From positions 868,001 to 932,000 of the forward strand of contig CAKKNE010000005.1 of NCBI GenBank assembly GCA_918797485.1: DNA of 64,000 bases, given 5' to 3'. Shown in pieces: positions 47,512-57,917 of the stretch (positions are counted from its first letter, which is position 1; the number at the start of each line of letters is the position of its first letter). The translations under genes and the position numbers were made by a program. The notes beneath the pieces are model-generated. The model saw only the letters and a list, made by a program, of their open reading frames with translations, had not been told where the DNA came from and ran no database searches. This stretch comes from Pelagomonas calceolata (taxonomy: Eukaryota; Sar; Pelagophyceae; Pelagomonadales; Pelagomonadaceae).

Positions 47512-47534
47512 GCTAGCGGCAGTAAGACACTAGC
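47512..47534. promoter_or_regulatory. GCTAG palindromic upstream element, copy 12
   Basis: Midway between divergent genes: 167 bp from MDP-1 and 179 bp from the RAP gene. Confidence 0.65.
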
Positions 47535-47663
47535 AAGACAAAAAAGCTCGCAGATCGCGCGCGCCGCGATTCGCGCGGAGGAAAGCAGCCAAGCATCGTC
47601 GCCAGCACTGCGAATTGCTCGTTTCGAACGCATCGAGGCAACCCCGCGCCCATTTGTTCGGGC

Positions 47664-47691
47664 GGGCAGCCCAGAAGCAAGAGGGCAGCCC
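47664..47691. promoter_or_regulatory. Two GGGCAGCCC palindromes
   Basis: Words at 47664-47672 and 47683-47691; the nearer one ends 21 bp before the RAP gene ATG. This gene therefore has both the GCTAG element and this word. Confidence 0.4.
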
Positions 47692-47712
47692 GAAAGGCAA
47701 ACACAGCTCGCG

Positions 47713-50098
47713 ATGAGCAGCTGGCGCCCCGGCGACGCGCCGCGCGGCCGCCGCGACTACCGCGACGGTCCGCCGCCGCAGAACTACTACCCGCCGCAGC
47801 GCTACGACGACCGCCGCGGCCGCTCGCGGTCGCGCGACCGCGGGCCGCCGCCCGGGCGCTACGAGGACCGCGGGCCGCCCGGCCCGGGCTACGGCTACCA
47901 ACGTGGCGGCCCGGGCTACGGAAACCAAGGCTACGGACGTCAGGGAGGCTACCAAGGCCGCGACGTCTACCCCCGAGAAAGGCGCCGTGACCAGCCCATC
48001 CGGAAGGGCCGCATCGGCCCGCGGCCGTCGCGCGAGTGCATCGCGCTGAATCGGGAACTCACGAACCCGCGCACCGACGTGCTACAACTCTTCGATCGGA
48101 GGGGCCACGAATTTAATGGAGTGAACCTCGCGACGGCAATTTATCAACTGGCCAAGCGCCGCGTGAAGAACACGGAGGCCGTCGAGCGCATGCTCGAACG
48201 CGCCGCGGAACGGATCAATTCCGACGTGAGCGAGTTCGACGCGCGGGCCCTCGCGAACTGCGCGTGGGGCGCCGTCAAGCTCGAATCGTCGAACATGCGT
48301 ATTCTAGATGCCGTGGCCGACGCGACGCCGCGCGTGCTCGAGGACTTCAATCCGCAAGCCATCGCGAACACGCTGTGGGCCTTCGCGACGAAAGACGTAG
48401 CCGCGCCGGAGTTGTTTGAAACATTATCGACCGCGGCCCTGCCGTTGATGGACCGCTTCAACGCGCAAGATTTGGGGAACACGGCCTGGGCGTGCGCCAA
48501 AGCGGACAAATGCGATTCTAGGTTATTTCAGCGCATCGAGGCGCAGTGCTGTCGGACCTTGCACAAGTTCGAGCCCCAGAATATTTCCAATGTTGTGTGG
48601 AGTTTTGCTACTGCTGGCATCCCGGCTCCTAATTTATTTAGAGCGGTCGCCGACGGTATCGTCGAGGACGGTCGAAGGAACTCGCACCGCTGGCGGCGCT
48701 TCAACGCCCAGGCCTTTGCCAACTTAGTCTGGGCCTACGCTACCGTCAAGCACGACCACCCGCAGATGTTCGACGTCATTGAGCATGCAGCTATCCAATG
48801 CTTCGACCAGTTCGATCCCCAGAACCTGGCGAATTTCGCCTGGGCCTACGCGACGGTCGAGCGGGCCTCGCCCCAGTTGTTCGGTGCTTTAGCGCAAGCT
48901 TTGCTGCCTCGTTTGGACGACTTCATCGCCGAAGGTCTCAGCTCGACGGCCTGGGCCTACGCCAAGGCCGGTATTGCGGCACCCGCGCTCTTCCGCGAGA
49001 TTGCGAAAAATGCGCAAGCGAAGCTGGGGTCCTTCAACCACCAGGCTTTGTACGTAGCAGCGTCCCATGTCTCGCCTCGACGGCGTGGAGGGTGTCGAGT
49101 CCTATTCCAACGCCATCGACGCGATGCCGTCCCGGCGACCGCGTCGCCTCGACGGCGAGTACCGCACCTCACACACGACGACGCTTACCACACGCAGGGC
49201 CAACGTCGCCTGGGCCTTCGCCGCGGCCGACGTCCACGCGCCCGAGCTCTTCGACGCCATCGCCGAGACGGCATTATCTCAAGGAGAGCGCTTCAACTCC
49301 CAAGATTTAGCGAACCTGGCCCAGGCCTTCTCGAACGCTCGGAGGTCCTCGCCGAAGCTCTTCGACTTCATCGCGAAGACCTGCCTGCAACGCGGGTTGG
49401 GGGCGTTCAACTCCCAGGACCTCGCGAACACGGCCTTCGCTTTCGGGACCGCCGGCCACGCGTCCCGGGAATTGTTCGATGCCATCGGCGAGGCGGCGCC
49501 GCGCTCGATCGGGAGCTTCACGGGGCAGGGCCTGGCCAACACCTTGTGGGCCTACTGCGTCTTAGGTGTCGATGCTCCTGCCTTCTTCACGGCGGCGGCC
49601 GAGGCCCTGCCTGCTCATATTGATAGATTAAGGGAAGACTTCGCGGCATCTTCTCAGTTATATCAGGTCTTCTTGTATCTACAAATTGAAAGCCCGCACC
49701 AGAAGCTGCTACCCGTCCTCGCGGAGCATCGACAAATATGGCTCGACGCCTTCTGGAACGATAGTATAAGACCGTCGCAATCTCAGTTGGGCGTGTCGCA
49801 CGCGTTGAATGTCTTAGGTTGGGATCACGAGGACGAGCTCAGGACGGAAGATGGTCTTTCATTAGATATGGCCAACTCCTCCACAAAGACGGTGGTCGAG
49901 TTCGACGGGCCGACCCACTACCTCCAAGGGCCCGACGGGCCGTCGCTCGACGGCCGCACGCACTTCAAGCGGCGGCTTTTGGCTCGGTTGGGCTGGACGT
50001 GCGCGGCGGTGCCCTACTTCGAGTGGGACCCGCTACTCGCTTCCGGCGCGACGGAGCCGTATCTGCGGGGCGTGCTCGCTCGGTTGAAGAGCGAGTAA
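47713..50098 (+). CDS. Heptatricopeptide-like repeat protein with C-terminal RAP domain (two exons)
   Basis: Exons 47713-49049 and 49198-50098 give 745 aa. The N-terminal 90 residues are RS/RGG-rich (RDYRDGPPPQNYYPPQRYDD). Then come about ten helical repeats with the signature FN-x-Q-x-LAN-x-x-WA-x-A (FNPQAIANTLWAFATKD, FDPQNLANFAWAYATVE). The C-terminal RAP domain has VVEFDGPTHYLQG, HFKRRLLARLGW and VPYFEW. RAP/HPR proteins act in organelle RNA and rRNA processing. The repeat across the splice (FNHQAL joined to ANVAWAFA) proves the intron. Confidence 0.85.
49050..49197 (+). other. Intron of the RAP gene, 148 bp
   Basis: GTACGT donor and CACGCAG acceptor, phase 2. It contains AACGCCATCGACGCGATG and two CTCGACGGCG words, resembling the introner hairpin core, but its ends lack the CTGTGTGG terminal repeats. 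Confidence 0.8.
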
Positions 50099-50418
50099 GG
50101 TCGTAGTCCTTCGTGCTTGAAATCCCGCGCGCGCGGCACGCGTTGTATTGCCCCCCGTTCTGGGACTCGTGATTTGGCGCCGTTGCGCCGTTGCGAGGCT
50201 TATTTACGGCTCGAAACGCGTGCGCGTGAGAGCCACGGAGGTTGCGATATGGCACGCTCTCCTCGAAGCAGGAGAGGCATTGCACAGCAGCGCCTCAAGC
50301 GCAACGCAAGGACGCCAGGAGCAGCAACGAAGCGATGTGGGTGACATATTTAGACCCCGACTCGAGGTCCGGGCAACAATTCAGGCATTGAACGACAGCT
50401 GTGCAGCTCTGAGCAGCC

Positions 50419-52821
50419 ATGCCGCGCCCGCCCTCCAACTCACTGGAGCTCGACGACGGTGCAAGCGAAGCGGCCGAAGAATTGCCGACGCCGCAGTGCT
50501 GGTCCCAGGAGCCGTCCACCAGCGTCCGACGGCGGCGGCGACGACGGTGGCCGACGTCTGTCCTCGCGCGCCTCGCGGCCGGCACCGTCGCGGCATCACT
50601 GGCGTACGCTGGCCACAGCAAATTCAAGCGCTCCGACCTCTACGGCGTCGCGGACCGATCAAAGTGGCGTTCCTGCGCCGGCTACGACCAGCGCGACTTC
50701 GCCGCCGTCGCCGCGGCCACCGTCGGCTTCCCGGTCGCGTGGTTTTGTTTCGCCGGCGCGGGGAGCGCCGCGGCGCGGCTCGGGTCACTGCCCCTATTAA
50801 TGGCGCTCGCCGCGGGAGCACTAATTACGGTCGCGCTCGCGTATCGCGACGCTTCAGCAATCTTACGGTGCGGCGTGCTCTGGTGCGACGCCGCAGTCCA
50901 TAACGAAGCGTCGAACTACGCCACCACCGTCGCCCTCATGCTCTTGATAGGCGGTTTGGCAGCATTCCTACTCTTCGCCGGCCTCGCCCTCCGCGTCGCG
51001 CGGCGGCGGTCAACACCCACAACAACCTTAACGGAGCCGCTCCTCGACGACGCGGAGGCGGGACCACCGGAGCCACTTCCCACAAAAGCGCCCAACACCA
51101 TAGCGTGGACGGTCTCACTGATAGTTGTATTAGCTTTACTATTGCTCCTCACGTCGATACTCCCGAACTCGTGGCAGGGCTTTACTTCAGCGGGCATCGC
51201 CAAATACCGACGGACGGGCGCCGGTGCGATGGTCGACCAGTGGACGCCCGCCGCGCCCGAAGGGAAGCATGCATGGTTCCACACCGCCTTCTACCAAATA
51301 AACGCGCGCCTGACGCTTAAGGTGTACCCCGACGTGGTCCTGTACTACGCCTTCCTGGCGGCCCTGGCTGTGATAGCGTGCGCGGGGCGCGTCTCCCCGA
51401 GAGTCGGGAGGCTGCTCCGGCGGCGGCTGCGTATGGGGTCCGTCGGCGAATGCGTCGCCCTGGGCCTCTTCGCGCTGCTCCTGGTCTTGGAAGGGCGTTA
51501 TGCGTTTGTTGACCACCAGTACGCCTCGGACCCGACGAAGGGACGGTGGGAGGTCGTCGCGCGAGGTTTTGGCCAGTTTGCGAACCTCGGTCTGGCGCTG
51601 CTCTTGCTACCCGTGGCGCGAACCTCGATAATAGCCGAGGCCTTCGGCCTGGCCTGGGAGCAGCTGCTGTGGGTCCACATCTGGGTCGGCTACGCGACGT
51701 TATTGTTATTCGTTGTCCACGCCTTGTGCTGGTACAAAGTCTACGCAGCGCTCCACATTTTTCCCGAAGACGTCCTGGAGATACCGATGTACTACCCCAC
51801 GAACGGCCAGCCCAAGTCCGCGGGACGGTGCTCCGACGACTGGACCGTGCCGCTCGCGACCATCACGACGTTCCTCGCTTTGATATTCCTCGGCGTCCTC
51901 TCGCACCACCAGGTCCGCCGCAACCACTTCGAGGTGTTTTATTATACGCACCACTTCTTTATCGCGGTCTACGCCGTCGCGCTGTGGCACGCCGCGTCCT
52001 GCTGGTATCTTGTTGTTGGTAGTTTAGTGCACGCGTGTGCCGATCGCATGGCGCGCTTAAGTGAAGCTGGTCGGAGGTGGCGCGTCGTGGCACTGGAGCC
52101 CTGCTTCGACGGCGTCGTCCACTTGGAGCTAGCCTTACGGGACGGCGCGTTCGCCTTCGAGGCGGGCCAGTACTGCTTTTTGCGAGTCGGTCGCATCTCC
52201 GACCTGGAGTGGCACCCCTTCACCTTGTCCGGGGCGCCGTCGGACCGACGGATCCAGTTCGATATAAAGGCGATGGGTGCCGAGGGCACGTTCGCGGCGC
52301 GGCTGCTGCGCTTGGCCGAGGACCGCGTTGACGCGAAGACGCTCGACGTCGCCGTCGAGGGCCCCTACGGCTGCGCGCCTTCGTATACACAGTACGACGC
52401 CGTGCTCCTCGTCGCGGGCGGCATCGGCGTGACGCCGTGTCACTCCATCTTCCGGGAACTGTACATCCGCGCGGCGGCGGGGCGCAACGGGCCCGCTGTC
52501 AAGTTATTGTGGGTCGCGCGGCACCGCCGGTGCTTCGAGCTTTTTGGGACGACCCTACGCGCCGCGGTGGGCGACGACGCCTTCCGCCTCGCGCTCTACG
52601 TCGACGGCGAGAAGCCTCGCGACGCCTGGGGCGAGGCCGACGCGCATCAAGGAATCCCCTTCACGCACGGCCGGCCGGACGTTAAGCGAGCCGTCGCGGA
52701 CCTCGCGGCATGTTCGTCGCCGTACGTCTTCGTCTGCGGGCCGCCGGGGCTCTCCGCGGCGTGCGCGGCGGCCGCGCTCGAGCACGACGTGGCTTTTCAT
52801 TCGGAGGTGTTCGCCTTTTAA
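50419..52821 (+). CDS. Ferric-reductase / NADPH-oxidase-family membrane protein
   Basis: 800 aa. Several membrane helices precede the heme-binding core: LLWVHIWVGYATLLLFVVHA and HHQVRRNHFEVFYYTHHFF then LWHAAS supply His residues spaced as in FRE/FRO/NOX proteins. The cytosolic part has an FAD-binding HPFTLSGAP, then VAGGIGVTPCHSIFREL (NADPH loop) and YVFVCGPPGLS. It moves electrons from NADPH across the membrane, either to ferric chelates or to oxygen. No EF-hands are present, so a ferric reductase role in iron uptake is more likely than a calcium-controlled oxidase. Confidence 0.82.
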   Translation: MPRPPSNSLELDDGASEAAEELPTPQCWSQEPSTSVRRRRRRRWPTSVLARLAAGTVAASLAYAGHSKFKRSDLYGVADRSKWRSCAGYDQRDFAAVAAATVGFPVAWFCFAGAGSAAARLGSLPLLMALAAGALITVALAYRDASAILRCGVLWCDAAVHNEASNYATTVALMLLIGGLAAFLLFAGLALRVARRRSTPTTTLTEPLLDDAEAGPPEPLPTKAPNTIAWTVSLIVVLALLLLLTSILPNSWQGFTSAGIAKYRRTGAGAMVDQWTPAAPEGKHAWFHTAFYQINARLTLKVYPDVVLYYAFLAALAVIACAGRVSPRVGRLLRRRLRMGSVGECVALGLFALLLVLEGRYAFVDHQYASDPTKGRWEVVARGFGQFANLGLALLLLPVARTSIIAEAFGLAWEQLLWVHIWVGYATLLLFVVHALCWYKVYAALHIFPEDVLEIPMYYPTNGQPKSAGRCSDDWTVPLATITTFLALIFLGVLSHHQVRRNHFEVFYYTHHFFIAVYAVALWHAASCWYLVVGSLVHACADRMARLSEAGRRWRVVALEPCFDGVVHLELALRDGAFAFEAGQYCFLRVGRISDLEWHPFTLSGAPSDRRIQFDIKAMGAEGTFAARLLRLAEDRVDAKTLDVAVEGPYGCAPSYTQYDAVLLVAGGIGVTPCHSIFRELYIRAAAGRNGPAVKLLWVARHRRCFELFGTTLRAAVGDDAFRLALYVDGEKPRDAWGEADAHQGIPFTHGRPDVKRAVADLAACSSPYVFVCGPPGLSAACAAAALEHDVAFHSEVFAF

Positions 52822-52918
52822 TTTTGGTTTTGTGTTATGAATGGTTGCCTGGGGCACTGGCACGACACGCCTTTTAATTTAATTTTGTGTTATGAACACC
52901 TAGTCGGTGCCTGGAGCA
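52816..52918 (+). repeat. Direct duplication in the 3' flank of the reductase gene
   Basis: CCTTTTAATTT ... TTTTGTGTTATGAA followed by GGTTGCCTGGGGCACTGG is repeated about 55 bp later as TTTTAATTTAATTTTGTG, TTATGAA and GGTGCCTGGAGCAC. Probable 3' UTR duplication. Confidence 0.55.
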
Positions 52919-52919
52919 C

Positions 52920-53417
52920 CTAGTGGACAATCGCCGTCGCCTTCGCGACGGCGGCCCGGCCGCCCTCCGCGAGGACATCCACCATCTTCTGCGCCGCCGG
53001 CATGGCCACGTCCATGACGCCCATGACCACGTCGCGCGGCAGGAGCGCGACGGCGCCCGCCACGACGGCGCCGACCAAAGCGAGGACGCCCAGGAAGCCC
53101 AAACCAGTCGACTTCGCCTGGGCTTTCTTCGCCCGCGGCGTCATCGTTTTAGTGGGCGGCGGCGGCGGCACGGGCGTCGCCGGCGCGTTGTAGGCCGTCA
53201 TCCTGTATTCGGGCGCCCCTCCAAGCCGCTTGAACAGCAAGTTCTTCCAGCAGGCGCGCACGCCGGCCTGCGTCAGCGTCTCGTCCGTGACGTAGCGGTC
53301 GAGCTCGTAGACGGCCTTGAGCTCCGACAGCGAGCCGAAGGCTTCCACGATGCGGTCGGTGGTACCCTCGTCAAATCCGTCGCAGAACTCCCTCAATTCT
53401 TCTTCCTCGTCGCTCAT
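52920..53417 (-). CDS. Small membrane-anchored protein of unknown function
   Basis: 165 aa from MSDEEEELREFCDGF; an ATG two codons earlier is possible. The N-terminal 80 residues are acidic and helical (IVEAFGSLSELKAVYELDRY, VTDETLTQAGVRACWKNLLF) and could form a SAM-like helical bundle. After a Pro-rich linker (ATPVPPPPPTKTMTP) comes one clear membrane helix (LGFLGVLALVGAVVAGAVALL) near the C-terminus. No known family is recognised. Confidence 0.6.
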   Translation of the reverse strand: MSDEEEELREFCDGFDEGTTDRIVEAFGSLSELKAVYELDRYVTDETLTQAGVRACWKNLLFKRLGGAPEYRMTAYNAPATPVPPPPPTKTMTPRAKKAQAKSTGLGFLGVLALVGAVVAGAVALLPRDVVMGVMDVAMPAAQKMVDVLAEGGRAAVAKATAIVH

Positions 53418-53606
53418 GATCACCGTCGGCGGCGTAACCTATGCACACAAAATGAATGACTATGTCATTGCTTGGGCGGGGCGCGCGAGCAACGATGGAC
53501 GCGGCAGGGCACGGCGCGCGGGCTTTCGACAGTCTGCATGAATGGGCAGCGCGTGGGCTGCTTCTGTCGTCAGTTGGCTTATGAGCAAAATTTGGTGCGA
53601 AATCTT

Positions 53607-53626
53607 GCTAGTGTCTTACGCCGCTA
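53607..53626. promoter_or_regulatory. GCTAG palindromic upstream element, copy 13
   Basis: GCTAGTGTCTTACGCCGCTA; 190 bp upstream of the 53417 start. Confidence 0.6.
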
Positions 53627-53827
53627 CCACACGAGTATTCCCAATATGGGGCGTGGCGATTGTCAAGGGTCGGGCCGAGTGTCTACTGGCTTTGTTGGAA
53701 TGTACAGTACCGAACGCGTCGCCGCGGTCCAAGGTCGCCTGCGGGAAGTCGCGGGACAAGTTGATTGAACGGGCGAACGTTGCACATTGTTCGGGGGGGT
53801 TTGCCGAGGCGGTTCAGCTTAGAAGGA

Positions 53828-53941
53828 GGTACGCTGTTATGAAAGAAGCGGCCCGCGCCCGCCGCCGATGAATCGGCGACGCGCGGTGTCTCCCCCCCAG
53901 CCCTGGGCAGGGGCTCCGCCCACTAGTCCTAGCACCGTAAC
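53828..53941 (+). repeat. MITE-like dispersed repeat, copy B (114 bp)
   Basis: Almost identical to the copy at 20937, with an extra 10 bp in the C-rich part. The left end GGTACGCTGTTATG and right end CACCGTAAC are imperfect inverted repeats; the hairpin CGCCGAT-GA-ATCGGCG is in the middle. Confidence 0.65.
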
Positions 53942-53997
53942 ATCGAGACCGAGTATTCCCAAGGCGCCCCGCGGGCCCGAAGGCCGCAGCCCGGGAC

Positions 53998-54072
53998 GGT
54001 ACCCCCTCAAACTGGCCCATCGCCGAAGGACCATTCGTGGGGCCCCGACAGCTAGGTCGAGATCTCACCACC
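53998..54072. repeat. Left arm of a ~75-bp inverted repeat
   Basis: GGTACC ... GATCTCACCACC is the complement of 58490-58564 at roughly 80% identity. Weaker similarity continues outward for another 30-40 bp. Confidence 0.6.
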
Positions 54073-54144
54073 CCGCACGAAACAAACAAACCAACAACAA
54101 ATAGTCCTACTAATAGTAGTAGCAGCACCGTAAAAATTACACGT

Positions 54145-55038
54145 CTATCCCTTGGGCAGGATCGGCTTGGACACGAAGCCCTCGTGCGCGTTCGCCTCCA
54201 CAAGAATCCCCCGCGCCGCGCACCGCTCGCGCAGCAGCGCCGCCGCCGCGTCGTAGAGCGCCTCGTCGTAGACGTCCTCGTAGGCCGTCAGGTTCGCCAT
54301 CGCCGCGGCGCGCTCGCGTTTCGTGTACTGGTGCCGCGCCTGCGCGCTCTTGACCAGCTCGGCAGAGCTCGTCGCGTTGAACTCCGCCAACGCGAGCTGC
54401 ACGCTCGCGCTCCAGTGGTCCTGGACGCCGACGAAGCGAAAGTCCTCCTCTAAACGGCGGATCGCCTCCCTACTCATATCCGGCGTCACGTCCACCGCCT
54501 CCCCGCAGTGTATCCCAAGAACCATTTTTGTCTGGCAGTGCGCGATGCCCGGGTAGCGCGCGTAGGCCTGAATCGTCGGCATCGCCCGCCTCAGGCGCCG
54601 CCGCGCGGCCCAGCCCGACCGGTTCTTTTCCGGGTGGCCGAGGGGCAGCATGGGATGGCCCACCTCCCGCAACCCGAAGAACCACGCGCTCGCGAGCCGC
54701 GCCCGCGGCGATCTTATTAAAGTGACCGCGGTGCCGACGCCGTGCCTCGCCCTGATATACGGGCTGTGCGTGTGCGAGCCGGCTCCGAGCGCGTAGCTGC
54801 ATGCGTCTGACCATTTCCTTACGTTTCTTCGCTTGGGCTGCTCGGGGCAGGCCGCGGCCGCCAGCGTGGTGCCAAATGCCGTGCCCGTTTTTTGGATGTG
54901 CATCCAGAAAACGCAAGGCTTCGGCCCCCGGCGCGGGCAGCGGCCCCGGGCGACCTGCGGCTGTTCGGCCGGCTGCTGCGGTGCGACGGCGCTCACCGCC
55001 ATGGGTAGCAGCATGTGGAGGAGAGTTGCACGAATCAT
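54145..55038 (-). CDS. Sulfotransferase-like protein, secretory pathway
   Basis: 297 aa. Start MIRATLLHMLLPMAVSAVAP, a signal peptide or anchor. VFWMHIQKTGTAFGTTL is the 5'-phosphosulfate (PAPS) loop of Golgi sulfotransferases, and VTLIRSPRARLASAWFF the 3'-phosphate motif with Arg and Ser. The C-terminal part (VGVQDHWSASVQLALAEFN) fits the same family. It probably transfers sulfate to a cell-surface or secreted glycan. The upstream region with the first ~20 codons has been copied, inverted, at 55660-55890. Confidence 0.75.
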   Translation of the reverse strand: MIRATLLHMLLPMAVSAVAPQQPAEQPQVARGRCPRRGPKPCVFWMHIQKTGTAFGTTLAAAACPEQPKRRNVRKWSDACSYALGAGSHTHSPYIRARHGVGTAVTLIRSPRARLASAWFFGLREVGHPMLPLGHPEKNRSGWAARRRLRRAMPTIQAYARYPGIAHCQTKMVLGIHCGEAVDVTPDMSREAIRRLEEDFRFVGVQDHWSASVQLALAEFNATSSAELVKSAQARHQYTKRERAAAMANLTAYEDVYDEALYDAAAALLRERCAARGILVEANAHEGFVSKPILPKG

Positions 55039-55180
55039 CGCGTCGCCCCCACGCCGTCGACTCTACTCATGGCCTCAGCAGCTCCCCATGCTGCTGCCCA
55101 TTGGAAAATTGGCCCGCCGCACAGTGGCAGACGGCTGCCCGGTGGGCCGCAGCGACGCGGGCAGCCCGGTTGGCCGCGCT
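55000..55180. repeat. Arm 1 of an inverted promoter duplication
   Basis: Promoter and signal-peptide region of the sulfotransferase-like gene. Shared blocks with arm 2 are GGGCTGCCCGCGTCGCTGCG, CTTCCAATGGGCAGCA-type and GACGCGATGATTCG. Confidence 0.65.
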
Positions 55181-55229
55181 TGGCCCTGCGGTACGGCTCA
55201 GAGGTTGCGCAGACTCGGGCAAGGTCGGG

Positions 55230-55253
55230 GCTAGCGGCCTGTAAGACACTAGG
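55230..55253. promoter_or_regulatory. GCTAG palindromic upstream element, copy 14
   Basis: GCTAGCGGCCTGTAAGACACTAGG reads as the near-consensus form; 192 bp upstream of the sulfotransferase-like gene. Confidence 0.65.
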
Positions 55254-55659
55254 AAGCACAAGTGGCGAGTCGTCAATCGACGAGCAAAAAGAAAGGAGGG
55301 GGTGCCCACCACTCCAGCTGTTCCGTGATCTTTTCCAAGTCACCCAAGGTACTTCTCGAATACGTGTTCCTGGACGCGAGACAGAGGTTCGGATGGATTG
55401 CTCGGTGACCCATCTGATCCGTTCTCCGTTTAGGTTAAAGTCAGGCACGACATCTATTTGCAAGGATATCGCCGCGAGACCCTCCATCTTCGCCAGGGCG
55501 CATTGATTAAAGCGTGATTCCAAGAGTTTCAAGGCAAGTGACTCGTACAGCTAGAGACATGGCTCTTTCGATTACAGGCAAAGGTCGATTTAGCGATATG
55601 GCTCGTATATAGGGGGCGCCACTTTGCGCCCGAGTCAGCCCCGAATTGACCCGGGTCTC

Positions 55660-55890
55660 ATAAAAGGGCTGCCCGCGTCGCTGCGGCCCACCGGAGCGGC
55701 CTCTCGGCACGCAACATGTTGCTGGGGCAGCCCTTTGGGGACTTGCGGCGGGGCGTTCTTCCAATGGGCAGCACATGGGTAGCAAGAGTAGAGGCGACGT
55801 CGACGGCGTGGGGGGCGACGCGATGATTCGGCCGCGTGTCTCTCTCCTTCACGTGCTGCTACCCATGGCGGTAGGCGCGGCCGCGGCCAC
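55660..55890. repeat. Arm 2 of the inverted promoter duplication
   Basis: Includes two GGGCTGCCC/GGGCAGCCC words (55666 and 55725) and the ATG at 55823 with a signal peptide similar to the sulfotransferase-like gene. Confidence 0.6.
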
Positions 55891-56726
55891 GGATGGCGGT
55901 GGCACGACGCCGCGGCGGCCGGCCGAACAGCTGGAAGTTCGCTATAATGTAGAGGCGTCGAGGGCGCCGCGCTCGACGTCGTGGACCTCAGCTTCGAGCG
56001 GTACATTTGAGCGCGCCGACGCCCGAAGCACACGTGCATCGCCACTGGTCGTGGGCCGCGCTTCCACCCGTACAGCGCGACGGCGCAGCAGTTGTGCGGA
56101 GCCTAAGCGCACCATGAAACGTGCGCTTGTTGGAGAGACGCCGCACGTCCAAGGCTCACGTCATCGCGAGCCGACCGTGGCCTCGCCGGGCACGACCTTT
56201 GCGCAACGCGCGGCGGCGCCGTCGCGCTCGACGCCGTGGACACCTACACGCGCGGCGTCCTGGCGAAGGGCCGCCGTTCTGGCACCGTGACTTCCTGCGC
56301 GAATTGGATCGACGTCGACGCGACTTCTGTGTCACGTTCCCGAGGTCCCATCGGGAGCGGTCTACCGCTCGACGCGCCTTGGCGGCGCCAGCCGTCGTGA
56401 ACGACGGCGTCGAGCTCTGTGCCCGCGGTATAGTTCCAGACTCGCGGCGGCGGCGGCGCGGATCTATGTTCCAACCCGGCGCCGCGCGGTCGGCGCTTGA
56501 GAAGTCGCTGCAGGACGCGGCGCGCGGCGTCCAGGCGGCGCACACCGCGTCGTCGGCGCGGGCGCTCGACGGCTACCGCGACCGTCTCTGGCTGCGGCCG
56601 AGCCGCTCCTCGACGCGTCGCGGCTGGGCTCCATACCATCGACGCCATCGTGAGTCAGCAGCTAGTCAACAACGCGCCGCCGGCCCCGATAGGACCGGGT
56701 ACTGCACACGCGCGGGAGGGGTCTAA
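55823..56726 (+). pseudogene. Broken gene with sulfotransferase-type 5' end
   Basis: MIRPRVSLLHVLLPMAVGAA copies the signal of the sulfotransferase-like gene. After about 40 codons the frame no longer looks coding, while plausible fragments appear in other frames: GAALDVVDLSFERY near 55960, FWHRDFLRELDRRRRDF near 56275 and ALEKSLQDAARGVQAAHT near 56490. No PAPS-loop motif is found. The best reading is a decayed duplicate or chimera. A multi-exon gene with unseen introns is the alternative. Confidence 0.45.
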
Positions 56727-57481
56727 TACCAGTCTGTTTGTCTCGCTCAGGGGGCCATGGGCTCGACCGCGACGCCGCGCGCCCCGGTCCAGAAATCGAA
56801 TTTTTCGTCGGGGACGGCGTCATTGCATCGCTATTTTCGATAGCGATCTAGCTACACGTCGCTCGGCCTGAAACGCCGACACATATAATATGTATACCTA
56901 CCTAGTATGTCTATCTTAGACCAAGGGACCATCGTTGTCTCCTTGAGAGCGAAGCCAGCTCATACAAGTCGACTTCTGCAAAGCCAAGCAGCGCGCAGCG
57001 TTCGCGAACCGACGATTTTCATTTCTCATACCCCTCGCGCGGCCCGCGTGTGCGCTGTAACGCCGCACAGCGCGCCCAAACGCGCTCCGCGCCGCTTCGC
57101 AGGCTTTAGCGCATCAAGAGCGCGTCTCGCCGCACCGTTTAAAAGCCGCACCGCGCGCGCGTCACGCCGCGTCCGCACCGCGCAACCGCGCTACACACTC
57201 CCGCGTTCGTGCCCCACAAACTCGCAGCCGTGCCGCGGCCACGGCCGCGCCGCGCGCGCGGAGCCCGCCTGGGCGCGGCGCGCCGAGGTCGGCGTGGCCG
57301 CCGCGCCCGGCGGCGCGCCGCCGCCGCCGCGCGCCGGGACGAGCCGCGGTCGGCCGCGGCCGGGGTCCTGGCGCGTGCCCTGCGCGGGGCCCGCCGCGAT
57401 CGATCGATCGCGCGTGCAAATCACCAAACGCATCTTCGCCCGCCGTAAACTCACCGAGCGCCCGCACGCAGGCCCGCACTC
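56727..57481. other. Intergenic region, 755 bp
   Basis: A short AT-rich island (about 56878-56920, CATATAATATGTATACC) stands out against a very GC-rich second half. An open frame across it looks like compositional noise. No repeat or GCTAG element seen. Confidence 0.4.
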
Positions 57482-57907
57482 ATGTCCTCCTACAATGACG
57501 TCCGAAAGAAGTTACTCAACGACATGGCCGACCGCAACAGAATTGGCGGCGACGAGGCCGGTGCTGGTGTCTGGGGCGCCATGGCCGACGGCAAGATGAC
57601 CGCGGCCAACTGCGACGAGTTGGCCGAGGAAATGAAGCACGCGACCGGTCTCACCATGGAAAGGAAACGCGCCAACGAGGCGACCGCCGGCGAGAAGAGA
57701 TCCGTGGGCCAGATCCACGAGGCCGATCGCATCGCGTACGAGAAGAAGGTGTCGTCGGAGGCCGCGAAGATGAACTTGGCCCGATGGTCCGAGCTGCAGT
57801 TCGTCTTCAACGCGGAGTGCAAGGCCTTGCTGGCCGCGGCCAAGAAGGAGGTGGAGACGTACCCCGACGGTCCCGCGGCCCGGGTGGAAATGATCACACG
57901 CACGTAG
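57482..57907 (+). CDS. Small helical protein of unknown function
   Basis: 141 aa, almost wholly helical and charged: MSSYNDVRKKLLNDMADRN, TAANCDELAEEMKHATGLTM, YEKKVSSEAAKMNLARWSEL. No signal, membrane segment or recognised domain. The start context and the compact gap of 10 bp to the next gene in the same direction are unusual here and hint that the two could be co-transcribed or one split gene. Confidence 0.55.
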   Translation: MSSYNDVRKKLLNDMADRNRIGGDEAGAGVWGAMADGKMTAANCDELAEEMKHATGLTMERKRANEATAGEKRSVGQIHEADRIAYEKKVSSEAAKMNLARWSELQFVFNAECKALLAAAKKEVETYPDGPAARVEMITRT

Positions 57908-57917
57908 CCTGCCTCAC

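Noticed and set aside
47149-47712. Upstream extension of the RAP gene frame
   Set aside because: It overlaps MDP-1 antisense and the promoter elements; the ATG at 47713 starts the RS/RGG region.
56907-57599. 230-codon open frame on the plus strand
   Set aside because: Arg/Ala-rich low-complexity translation with no ordered segment, running into the next gene in another frame.
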